Shown one piece after another: positions 1-10,777 of a stretch of DNA of 64,000 bases. The position numbers and the translations under genes were made by a program. Below the pieces are notes generated by a model. That model was not told the origin of the DNA. It searched no databases and saw only the letters and a list, made by a program, of their open reading frames with translations. Each line of letters starts with the position of its first letter. Position 1 is the stretch's first letter. Source of the stretch: Bacteroidales bacterium (GTDB lineage Bacteria > Bacteroidota > Bacteroidia > Bacteroidales > UBA932); contig JAFSJK010000023.1 in assembly GCA_017439305.1 (NCBI GenBank), forward strand, positions 1-64,000, written 5' to 3'.

Positions 1-34
1 AGAATAACCACGCCACTGAAACACAATCTCCGAT

Positions 35-3000
35 ATGAAGCACAAAATCTTCCTTTTCGGCGCCCTGGCTGTTGCCCTGGCTGCTCCGGCCGCCGTCGTT
101 ACGGCCATCGCCCTGTCCGGCAGTCCGGCCGCCGTCCCCGCCCGGCCGGAAGGCCCTTGCGACATCTATGCTGCCGGCGGTGCTCCCTGCGTCGCCGCCC
201 ACAGTACCACCCGCGCCCTGTCCGCCTCCTATGACGGACCGCTGTATCAAGTGATGCGCCAGTCCGACCGGGCGACTCTGGATATCGGCGTCGTCCCGCC
301 GAGTCCCGGCGATCCGGGCGGTTATGCCGATGCTGCCGCGCAGGATGAGTTCTGTAAGAACACAACTTGCTGGATTTCAATCATCTATGACCAGTCCGGA
401 AAGGAGAACCATCTGTACCAGGCTCCTCGTGGCGCCTTCTCCGGTGCCGCCCTTGGCGGATTCAATACGATGCCTGTCGCTGACATGGCCCCTGTCACCC
501 TGATGGGTCACAAGGTCTACGGCGTGTACATCGTCCCGGGCATGGGCATGCGGCAGAACAACCCGCACGGCACCGCGGTGGATGACCAGGCCGAAGGCCA
601 GTATTGGGTGATCAACGGCCACCACTACAACACCGGCTGCTGCTTCGACTACGGCAATGCCGAAACCGACAGCCGCGACGACGGTGATGGCACGATGGAG
701 ACCACCTATTACGGCAACTCCTCGTTCTGGTACTATGGCGAAGGCCCGGGACCGTGGGTCATGACCGACCAGGAGAACAACCTCGTGGGCTGCGTAAATC
801 CCGATCCGAACGACAAATATTGCCGGGACCTGCCCAGCATCAGCTGGCGCTTCGTCACTGCGACCGCCGATGGCGAGCCGCACCACTGGCGCTCCATGGG
901 CGGCGACGCCCAGACAGGAGAACTTATCACAATGTATGATGGCCCGCGTATCCAGAACGACCGGAACAGCTACGACCCGATGCGCAAGCAGGGCGCCATC
1001 CTGCTGGGCAACGGCGGCGACAACAGCAATCACTCGTCCGGAACCTTCTACGAGGGCGCGATGACCGCTCCCGACACCTTCCCGACCATCGAGACGAACC
1101 AGGCCGTCCAGGCTAATGTCGTGGCCGCCGGCTACGACGTCCAGCGCCTGGCCGTGGGTGCCACCGACAAGACCGCCGCTCCGAACGGACTCCAGACCTT
1201 CTCCCCGGGTTCTGTGGGATATACGACCGTCACTTTCGTGAACACGACCAAGGCTCCCATCAACGACCTCGTCCTTTCCATCGAGGCCCCGAAGGGTTGG
1301 AAAGCCAGTGTCCTGGGTGCCAAGGAGGCTTCGAAAAAGATCGATTACGCCGTCCTCCCCGGACAGACCGTCGTCGCCAACTTCGCCGTCACTGCCGGTT
1401 CCCGCGAATGGAACGGCGACCTGGTGGCCAAGGCCGGCTGGTCCGCCCCGGACGGAAAGGCCTGGTCCGAAACCGCCATTCAGAAAGTCCGTAACGTCGC
1501 TCCTGTGAAAATCAATGAATTCCGTGTCGGCGACGGCGTGAACAAGACCAACTCCTTCATCGAGCTGTACAACGCTTCCGACAAGGAAGTGGACATCGCG
1601 GGATGGGAACTCATCCACCACGCGGCCATGCTCCCCTACTTCTCCACGATCAAGGTCCCTTCCGGAACGAAGCTGGCCCCGAAGGCCTTCTATCTCCTGG
1701 GCCTGTCCACCTCCGGCCTCGCCGTGGATGCAGCCAAGGGCGACAAGACCCTGTATGTGCGCGACGTGACCGGCATCAAGGCCGGAGACGAAATCACCGT
1801 GGGTACTGGCGCCAACGCCGAGAAACATAAAGTCGCTACCGTCATCCGGAACGAACCCGAACCGGCTGCCAATGCCAACCCCACGGCCTTCAGCCGCACA
1901 ATGGTTCCCCTCGGCAGCCCGACCACCCTGTGGCAGCCGCTCCCGGAAGGCCCGGTCATCACCATCCCGAAGGGTTCCACCCAGGTTCCGGTCGCCTATG
2001 CGGGTAATTTCAAGGTAGGTGCCAAGATGGCCATCGGCTACGGGGCGAAATATCCGGCCCCGGTCGCCGAACTTGAGAAGTATGAGGTCGTTACCGTCAC
2101 GAAGGTCGGCAAACCCGGCACCCAGGCCTGGCTAGCCTATGACGCCAAGCCCGGTGACCGCAACATCAAGGTGTCCTCCGTGGAGAACATCAGCCCCGGT
2201 GACGTTATCCGCCTGGACATCGACAGTGAAGGTCACGGCATTGAATATGTGAAGGTCAAGAAAGTGGGAACCGCCTCCTCCAAGAGCCCGGGCCGCGGCC
2301 CCATGAGCCTGGAAGAAGCCGGAACCGGCCTCACGCTCACCAAGCCCTTGAAATACGCCCACTCCGCCAACATGCCGTTCAGCTGCAGCGGAACCGGCAT
2401 CAGCTTCACTCCGGCGACGAAGTTCGACCACTCCAGCAACGAGCCGGTCCTTGCCCTTGCCTTCGAAATCGTCCTGGAGGAGCCGTTGAAGAACAACCAC
2501 CCCATCGATGACGTGATCTGCGACCCGACCGTCACCACCGCCGGCTACCAGGGTGAAATCGCCCCGGACCAGCTCTACGGCGGCCCGGTCTTCGGCCGGA
2601 TGGGCAACATGACCCTCTATGACGCCGATGGCCACGTGGTGGATTGCCTCAACTGGGGTTCCGTCGTGGACCCGATGCTGGCCGAAGGCTACATGGGCCA
2701 GTCCGGCGTCGACCAGGAAGGCAGCTTCATCCACCTCCGGGTGGAGAACAACAACCGGAACTGGAGTCGCATTCCCAACGCGCCGGTCCTTCAGGATCCG
2801 AACCTGAGCGCCGGCCGCTATCCGGACGGCAGCGATACCGATGACAACCAGGTCGACTTCAAGTTCCAGCTGTCCACGAACCTGTACGAGGCCGTCAAGG
2901 CCGGTTCCCGCGACATCACCGTTACGGAAACCCAGGGGGTCCGCATCGGACATCTGTTCAACATCGGCTACGGCAAGGATCAGGAGACCGTGACGGTGGC

Positions 3001-3175
3001 GACAATCGGCAAACCCCGCGTCATCACGAACACGGTAACTATCGGAGACCGGACCCGTGAAATCAGGACCACGGTCATGGACCTCACCCTGGGCCAGCCA
3101 CTCAAGGCCGACCATGCCGCCGGCGCCTCCATTACCGACGGCACCCCGACTCCGGGCTATGCCAACCGATTCTGA
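35..3175 (+). CDS. GH54 alpha-L-arabinofuranosidase, secreted multidomain (copy 1)
   Basis: Predicted secreted enzyme that removes alpha-L-arabinofuranosyl side groups. After a signal peptide (about residues 1-33), residues 40-365 match the GH54 catalytic domain known from Aspergillus kawachii AbfB. The start GPCDIYAAGGAPCVAAHS, the block GCCFDYGNAETDS and the two catalytic acids are all present: E247 in DQENN (nucleophile) and D329 in NGGDNSN (acid/base). The three fungal disulfides have counterparts in C42/C52, C107/C112 and the vicinal C202-C203, and an extra pair C253/C263 is present. A NEW3-like beta domain follows (about 384-475), then lamin-tail-like segments (about 490-620 and 840-930) with four short internal repeats. 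No CBM42 is visible, unlike the fungal enzymes. It is a close paralogue of the gene at 25875. The ATG has little upstream sequence, so its promoter and operon context are unknown. Confidence 0.9.
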   Translation: MKHKIFLFGALAVALAAPAAVVTAIALSGSPAAVPARPEGPCDIYAAGGAPCVAAHSTTRALSASYDGPLYQVMRQSDRATLDIGVVPPSPGDPGGYADAAAQDEFCKNTTCWISIIYDQSGKENHLYQAPRGAFSGAALGGFNTMPVADMAPVTLMGHKVYGVYIVPGMGMRQNNPHGTAVDDQAEGQYWVINGHHYNTGCCFDYGNAETDSRDDGDGTMETTYYGNSSFWYYGEGPGPWVMTDQENNLVGCVNPDPNDKYCRDLPSISWRFVTATADGEPHHWRSMGGDAQTGELITMYDGPRIQNDRNSYDPMRKQGAILLGNGGDNSNHSSGTFYEGAMTAPDTFPTIETNQAVQANVVAAGYDVQRLAVGATDKTAAPNGLQTFSPGSVGYTTVTFVNTTKAPINDLVLSIEAPKGWKASVLGAKEASKKIDYAVLPGQTVVANFAVTAGSREWNGDLVAKAGWSAPDGKAWSETAIQKVRNVAPVKINEFRVGDGVNKTNSFIELYNASDKEVDIAGWELIHHAAMLPYFSTIKVPSGTKLAPKAFYLLGLSTSGLAVDAAKGDKTLYVRDVTGIKAGDEITVGTGANAEKHKVATVIRNEPEPAANANPTAFSRTMVPLGSPTTLWQPLPEGPVITIPKGSTQVPVAYAGNFKVGAKMAIGYGAKYPAPVAELEKYEVVTVTKVGKPGTQAWLAYDAKPGDRNIKVSSVENISPGDVIRLDIDSEGHGIEYVKVKKVGTASSKSPGRGPMSLEEAGTGLTLTKPLKYAHSANMPFSCSGTGISFTPATKFDHSSNEPVLALAFEIVLEEPLKNNHPIDDVICDPTVTTAGYQGEIAPDQLYGGPVFGRMGNMTLYDADGHVVDCLNWGSVVDPMLAEGYMGQSGVDQEGSFIHLRVENNNRNWSRIPNAPVLQDPNLSAGRYPDGSDTDDNQVDFKFQLSTNLYEAVKAGSRDITVTETQGVRIGHLFNIGYGKDQETVTVATIGKPRVITNTVTIGDRTREIRTTVMDLTLGQPLKADHAAGASITDGTPTPGYANRF

Positions 3176-3187
3176 ATCCATACGATG

Positions 3188-3212
3188 AAAGCCGGTCCCA
3201 AGGGCCGGCTTT
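3188..3212. terminator. Bidirectional terminator between convergent genes
   Basis: An 8-bp perfect inverted repeat (AAAGCCGG / CCGGCTTT) with a 9-base loop lies between the GH54 stop and the 3' end of the converging esterase gene. It has A residues on one side and T residues on the other, so it could act in both directions. Confidence 0.7.
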
Positions 3213-3232
3213 CCATTTTCCAGGCTATTCCT

Positions 3233-5624
<2,392 letters not shown>

Positions 5625-5635
5625 ATGTCAATGTA

Positions 5636-8008
5636 TTATAGGGCTTTAAAAGTAATCTCAGCCGGAGCAAGGCCCTCCGATTCGGCCTTCACTGTCACGG
5701 TTCCGGCCTTGTCCGCCGCGAGGATGGCGAGGCTCATTCCGCACCAGACATCGCGTTCCGGCGATTTCACGGAGGAAAGGTCCCGCATGTTTCCGTTCTC
5801 GTTTCCGATCAGCCGGGCCCCCGATACCGTGAGCCTGACCCGGTTGGACGCAGTCTTGCACAACTGGCCGTCCTTGTCGACGATCTCTACGGTGACATGG
5901 GCCACATCGGACGGATCCGCCCGGAAGGAATCACGGTCGACAGTCAGACGGACCCCGGCCGGCTCGCCGAAGGTACGGATGACCTCCTCGAAGGTCTTTC
6001 CATCCTTGACACCCACCGCCTTGATCTCGCCGGGCTGGTATTCGACATCCCACTCCAGATGCAGGTCCGTGGTGGTCCCGGGGATGTGCCTGTCCTGCGG
6101 TTCTCCCCAGTTCCGGTTCATCCCGAAACGGGGGAACTCGATGACTTTCTTGCCATAGGATTTCCCGTTGACGAACAATTCCACCTCGTCGCAGTTGGTA
6201 TAGCAGGCCACCCGCATGATCTCCCCTTCGCGCCCCTGCCAGTTCCAATGCGGGAAAAGGTGGAGGACCGGTTTGTCCGTCCAGATGCTCTGGAAGAACC
6301 AGAAGCCGTCCTTCTTGAACCCGCAGTTGTCCAGATAACCGGAGACAAATCCCTTGGAAGGCCACCGGGACTCCCCGTAATAGTCGATGCCGGTCCACAT
6401 GAAATCGCCGATGACATAGTCATAGTTGAGGGTGAACTTCCAGCGCATCTCCGTATCCAGGTTGCTCATCGCCCCCCGCCTGGAAGAATAGTCTCCCCGG
6501 GAACCGCCGTTCCCGCCGGTTTCCGTTCCTACGACCCTGCGGTCCGGGAAAGCGGCCTTGTCAATGGAATACATCAGTTCCCGGCGGGTGCGCCAGCGGT
6601 CCACATAATTGTAACCGACGATGTCATCCGCGAATTCCGCGAGGAATTCCGGCGTCGCCGGCGTATTGGACGCGATATTGTCATTGCCGGAAGTTACGGG
6701 ACGGGTCGGATCCAACTGATGGCAGATGCCGATAAGCGTCCGCGCCAGGGAGGCACCCACTTCCGTCATCTGGTCCGGAATCTCGTTTCCGACACTCCAC
6801 ATCACGACGGACGGATGATTGCGGTCACGGGCGACCATCGCCTTCAGGTCCCGCTCGTACCACTGGTCGTAGTATTTATTGTAGTCGAATTCATTCTTTC
6901 CCTTCTGCCAACAGTCGAAAGCCTCGTCCATCACGAGGAATCCCATCCGGTCACACAGGTCCAGGAACTCCGGAGCCGGCGGGTTATGGGCGGTCCGGAT
7001 GGCATTGCAGCCGCTTTCCTTCAGGATTTCCAACCGGCGTTCCCAGACACGCTCCGGAACGGCCGCACCCACCGGACCGGCATCGTGATGAAGGTTCACG
7101 CCCTTCATCTTGTAATGCTTTCCGTTCAGGAAGAAGCCCTTGTCCACATCGTATTCCATCGTACGGATGCCCATCGGACTGTCCACCTGGTCCAGTTTCC
7201 GTCCATCCGCATAGATCTCTGAACGAAGGGTGTACAGGTAAGGATCCTCCACATCCCAGAGTCGGGCGGAAGTCACATCCACCTGCTGGTGGAGGGTCAC
7301 CTGCTCACCTCCGGAGAGAGCCAATGGTTCCTCAATCCGGGCAACCTCCTTGCCGGCCGCATCAAGGACAGTTTGACGGACCGTCGCTTCCACCCGGCGG
7401 GGCAGACCGTTCGTAAGGGTTGATTCCACCATCACGGACGCATTTCCGTCCACGACGCTCTCCGTGTAATGGAACACGCCCCAGCGGTCGAACCGTGTCA
7501 GGCCGGTCTCCACCAGCCGGACATGGCGGTAGATTCCTGAGCCTGTATACCAACGGGAATTGGGCTGAAGGGAATTGTCCACCTTCACTTCGATCACGTT
7601 TCCCCGGGCCTTCAGCACCGGAGTGAGATCATAGGCGAAAGAAGTATAGCCATAGGGCCACGTCCCGAGCTCGACACCGTTCACCTTGACGGTGCTGTTC
7701 ATGTAAACGCCGTCAAACTCAATGGAATACAGTTTTGACTTGGCATAACCAGGGACATCGAAGGTCTTCCGGTACCAGCCGATTCCCGAAGGGAAGAACC
7801 CCATCCGTCCTCCACCGGGATTGTTCTGGTCGATGGCTCCCTCCACGCTCCAGTCATGGGGAAGGGTCACGGCCTGCCAGGATCCCTTGTCCTGGCGGAA
7901 CTGCCAGCCGGAATCGAAAGAGGTTACTTTGCGTGGCTGGGCCACCAGGCTGACGCACAGGGCAAGCGATGCCAGCGTCAGGAAGAGAAGGGTCAATGCT
8001 TTTTTCAT
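5636..8008 (-). CDS. GH2 family beta-glycosidase (beta-galactosidase-like), secreted
   Basis: Secreted glycoside hydrolase of family 2. Signal peptide about 1-23, then a sugar-binding jelly roll (about 30-190), an immunoglobulin-like domain (about 195-290), the TIM barrel (about 295-580) and a C-terminal beta domain. The acid/base is E409 in SVGNEIPD and the likely nucleophile E496 in VVGTETGG. DHDAGPVGAA-like and NAIRTAHNPP motifs mark the barrel as in bacterial GH2 beta-galactosidases. Substrate could be beta-galactoside or another beta-sugar; galactan or arabinogalactan side chains fit this region. It sits 28 bases after the carboxylesterase gene at 8037 and 11 before the serine hydrolase, all on the same strand. 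Confidence 0.85.
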   Translation of the reverse strand: MKKALTLLFLTLASLALCVSLVAQPRKVTSFDSGWQFRQDKGSWQAVTLPHDWSVEGAIDQNNPGGGRMGFFPSGIGWYRKTFDVPGYAKSKLYSIEFDGVYMNSTVKVNGVELGTWPYGYTSFAYDLTPVLKARGNVIEVKVDNSLQPNSRWYTGSGIYRHVRLVETGLTRFDRWGVFHYTESVVDGNASVMVESTLTNGLPRRVEATVRQTVLDAAGKEVARIEEPLALSGGEQVTLHQQVDVTSARLWDVEDPYLYTLRSEIYADGRKLDQVDSPMGIRTMEYDVDKGFFLNGKHYKMKGVNLHHDAGPVGAAVPERVWERRLEILKESGCNAIRTAHNPPAPEFLDLCDRMGFLVMDEAFDCWQKGKNEFDYNKYYDQWYERDLKAMVARDRNHPSVVMWSVGNEIPDQMTEVGASLARTLIGICHQLDPTRPVTSGNDNIASNTPATPEFLAEFADDIVGYNYVDRWRTRRELMYSIDKAAFPDRRVVGTETGGNGGSRGDYSSRRGAMSNLDTEMRWKFTLNYDYVIGDFMWTGIDYYGESRWPSKGFVSGYLDNCGFKKDGFWFFQSIWTDKPVLHLFPHWNWQGREGEIMRVACYTNCDEVELFVNGKSYGKKVIEFPRFGMNRNWGEPQDRHIPGTTTDLHLEWDVEYQPGEIKAVGVKDGKTFEEVIRTFGEPAGVRLTVDRDSFRADPSDVAHVTVEIVDKDGQLCKTASNRVRLTVSGARLIGNENGNMRDLSSVKSPERDVWCGMSLAILAADKAGTVTVKAESEGLAPAEITFKAL

Positions 8009-8036
8009 GGGGAGAAAGTATTTTTGAGGAGAAAGG

Positions 8037-9593
8037 TCAATGGGCCCAGGCCGCGCCTTCCGGACTCCGCCGCCAGCGGAAATACTCGTCGAGCACGTTC
8101 AGGGAAGCTTCATCCGGCACCGGGCCGGCAAAAGGAGCCGGTCCGCTCAGGTACATCGCCTGCGGGTTCTCATTGTCGAAAGCGGGCCACACCGGAAGAC
8201 CGGGCCCGTTGGGATCACCAGTCTTGGCGAAATTCGTCCAGTATTTTCCCATCGCCTGCATGAGTTCCCGGTCACCGGGAATCATCCGCTCCGGATTGAC
8301 ATGCTGGAATACATAGGCGATGTCTTGCCCGTGCGGGGATCCGAATCCATGCATCGGGGAATCTTCCGGAGCATCGGGATGCTGGTCAAAGTAATACAGG
8401 AAAGCCTTGGACTTTCCGGTCCGGGCCTGCAGACGGCACCAGCTCCAGGTATGCCAGCCGAAAGCCGCGTCGCGCATCAGGTTGCGCGCCGGATGGGTGA
8501 CAGCCCCGTTTTCCAGCGGATACGCCTCCAAAAGTTTGCCGGCATAGGGGCCGAAACGCTCCTCCACGCTGGCTGTATGCGCTTTTCCGTCCGGATTCCG
8601 GGAGAAACTGGCTCCCTCGTCGGAATTATAGCCGGCAATGACGGCGACATCGTTGTACTCCCCTTTCTCGTACAGACGGAACTGGTCGTCGGGAATGACG
8701 TAACCATCCACGATGGGCCAGCCGCCACCGGGCGCCAGTCCCCTTTCGACAAACTTTTCAGGAGGAAGCGCCCGTAGTTCTTCCACCGTGGAAGCACCCA
8801 GGCTCTCCGCGATCCGGATCCCGTCCGCCTCAGCATCCGAGAGTGTTTTCATATTCTCGCCTGGATACGTCGTCGGCCGGGTGGGGCCGAACGAGCCGCC
8901 GCTTTGGGAAATGGCACCCCGGAACAGGCCCTTCGCCAGCGGAGAAGCGCACAGCATGCTCACAGCGATGCCACCGGCGGATTCTCCGAAGATGGTCACC
9001 TTCGCCGGATCACCGCCGAAAGCGGCAATGTTCCGCTGCACCCACTGCAGTCCCGCAATCTGGTCCAGCAGACCGTAGTTGCCGGAAACGCCTTCCGGGG
9101 TTTCGGCACTCAGACCGGGATGGGCCAGGAAGCCCAACTTTCCGACCCGGTAGGCCGTGCTCACGACAACCACGCCATCACGGGCCAGTTCGGAACCTTC
9201 GAAAACCGGATCGGTGGTCGTTCCGGCGCCGAAACCGCCACCATAGATCCAGACCATCACCGGCAGCTTCTCCTTCGGAGACTTGGCCGGTGTCCAGACA
9301 TTCAGGTACAGACAATCCTCGCTGAGACCCCAGGGATTGCTTCCCCACTGGATCGGACTGGCGGCAAAATCAGTGGTTTCCCGCACACCTTCCCAGGGAA
9401 TGACCGGCTGCGGAGCCTTCCAACGAAGGTCGCCGACCGGAGGAGCGGCAAACGGAATGCCTTTGTAAACAGTCAGATCCTCGGTAACGACACCTTGGAT
9501 CCAGCCGCCCTCCACCTTTACCTTGCCAGGTTCGGGTGAACAAGCGATAAGGAGAAGCGCGGTAACGGCCGCGAAGGGGAAAAAGCGTCTCAT
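8037..9593 (-). CDS. Type B carboxylesterase lipoprotein
   Basis: Carboxylesterase family (PF00135) with a lipobox ending at C18 (LLIAC). The canonical GESAGG elbow contains nucleophile S205; the acidic residue lies in NSDEGASF and the catalytic His in GSPHGQD. GIPFAAPPVGDLRWKAP is the classic N-terminal family signature. It differs clearly from the five other esterases in the window, which carry GQSGG and a shortened N-terminal motif, so it is a more distant member. Likely acts on acyl decorations of the glycan in the periplasm or on the surface. Confidence 0.87.
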   Translation of the reverse strand: MRRFFPFAAVTALLLIACSPEPGKVKVEGGWIQGVVTEDLTVYKGIPFAAPPVGDLRWKAPQPVIPWEGVRETTDFAASPIQWGSNPWGLSEDCLYLNVWTPAKSPKEKLPVMVWIYGGGFGAGTTTDPVFEGSELARDGVVVVSTAYRVGKLGFLAHPGLSAETPEGVSGNYGLLDQIAGLQWVQRNIAAFGGDPAKVTIFGESAGGIAVSMLCASPLAKGLFRGAISQSGGSFGPTRPTTYPGENMKTLSDAEADGIRIAESLGASTVEELRALPPEKFVERGLAPGGGWPIVDGYVIPDDQFRLYEKGEYNDVAVIAGYNSDEGASFSRNPDGKAHTASVEERFGPYAGKLLEAYPLENGAVTHPARNLMRDAAFGWHTWSWCRLQARTGKSKAFLYYFDQHPDAPEDSPMHGFGSPHGQDIAYVFQHVNPERMIPGDRELMQAMGKYWTNFAKTGDPNGPGLPVWPAFDNENPQAMYLSGPAPFAGPVPDEASLNVLDEYFRWRRSPEGAAWAH

Positions 9594-9618
9594 TTAAGGA
9601 TGGTATAAGGATTATGTA

Positions 9619-10743
9619 TCAGTTCAATTGGAGCAGTTTCCCGACGGCCTCGATGAAACCTTCGGGGGTATCGGCCTCCGGAATGACCCAGGAGGAGCCG
9701 TAAACCAGGCGCGGGATACCGCTGCGGCCTTCGGAAGTCGTCCGGCCGAAGAGTTCCAGCGTCCGGGAAAGATAGTCCGCCGTCCAAGCGCCGTCCAGCG
9801 GCACGCCGCCGGAAAGTTCCCGGGCCTTGGCCTCCGCTTCCTCCGGAGACCGGGGATACCAGCCCTCCTTGCCGTCGGCCTCGAAAAGCCAGGCGTCGAA
9901 GGTGCGGAACGCTTCCGGATCGGCCTTCCATAGGCCCAAAGCCAGCCGGGCGAGGTCACAGGATCCGGCAAATCGGTCTTCACCGGTCGCGGGGATATAC
10001 GGGTTGCAGGCCGGGCTGAGCGGTGTCGGGCACAGGACGAAGGCAACCCGCCCGCCGAAGTACGCCACGGCCTCATCCAGGAAACCGTGGATCGTACGGC
10101 AATGGGAACAGCGATAGTCATAGAGCAGGGCGACGGTAATAGGGGCAGTTTCCGACCCTACGACAGGAGAGGCTGCGGCAACAGGGATTGGCAGGGGTGC
10201 CTCGGACCGGCCGGTCTGCGCCCGGTATGACGGTGTCGTCAGTAGCTGGAAAACCGCATAGGCCACACCCAAGGCTCCGCCGATCCCCAAGGTCCGGAGC
10301 AAGGTCCGGCGATTGAAATCCCGGCACGACAGCACGGCCAGGACAAACAGCAGGATACCGCAGAGGTGGGTCGACAGGCAATAGGGGCAGAAAGCCTTCA
10401 CCTTCGCCGCCTGCACCCAAATGAACCACAGGCAGCAAAGGAAAATGGCCGCAGACAGCACCAGGAGGGCTTTCCGGACCATTTTGTCGAAGTCAAAAAA
10501 CAGATACAGGATGCACACCAGAAGGGCCAGATAGGCTCCGACGGCCAGGGAACTGACCGGCAGGAAACCCAGCAACAGGGACCATCGGCTCCCCGTCACC
10601 TGGTCGCAGGACGAGCCCGCACCACAGCCGATCAGGCTCATTCCCGCGAGGGCATGGACGGTCAGGATGACGGAAAGGACCAAGGCGATGGTGCACAAAA
10701 GCGCCATCGCCGGTCCGTAGATATGCCGGTATTTTTCCCTCAT
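9619..10743 (-). CDS. VKOR-DsbA fusion, membrane disulfide bond-forming oxidase
   Basis: An N-terminal vitamin K epoxide reductase domain of about five membrane spans (residues 12-165) is fused to a periplasmic thioredoxin/DsbA-like domain (about 190-374). The VKOR loop cysteines are C40 and C46, the quinone-side active site is C119-PY-C122, and the thioredoxin motif is C212-SH-C215 in YDYRCSHC. Such fusions oxidise secreted proteins and pass electrons to quinone. The gene lies between two carboxylesterase genes on the same strand with gaps of 25 and 34 bases, so it appears co-transcribed with the CAZyme operon. This placement suggests a dedicated role in folding cysteine-rich secreted enzymes of the locus. 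Confidence 0.88.
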   Translation of the reverse strand: MREKYRHIYGPAMALLCTIALVLSVILTVHALAGMSLIGCGAGSSCDQVTGSRWSLLLGFLPVSSLAVGAYLALLVCILYLFFDFDKMVRKALLVLSAAIFLCCLWFIWVQAAKVKAFCPYCLSTHLCGILLFVLAVLSCRDFNRRTLLRTLGIGGALGVAYAVFQLLTTPSYRAQTGRSEAPLPIPVAAASPVVGSETAPITVALLYDYRCSHCRTIHGFLDEAVAYFGGRVAFVLCPTPLSPACNPYIPATGEDRFAGSCDLARLALGLWKADPEAFRTFDAWLFEADGKEGWYPRSPEEAEAKARELSGGVPLDGAWTADYLSRTLELFGRTTSEGRSGIPRLVYGSSWVIPEADTPEGFIEAVGKLLQLN

Positions 10744-10777
10744 GGATGGTCAATCCATTCAAAGATAAGCATTTATT

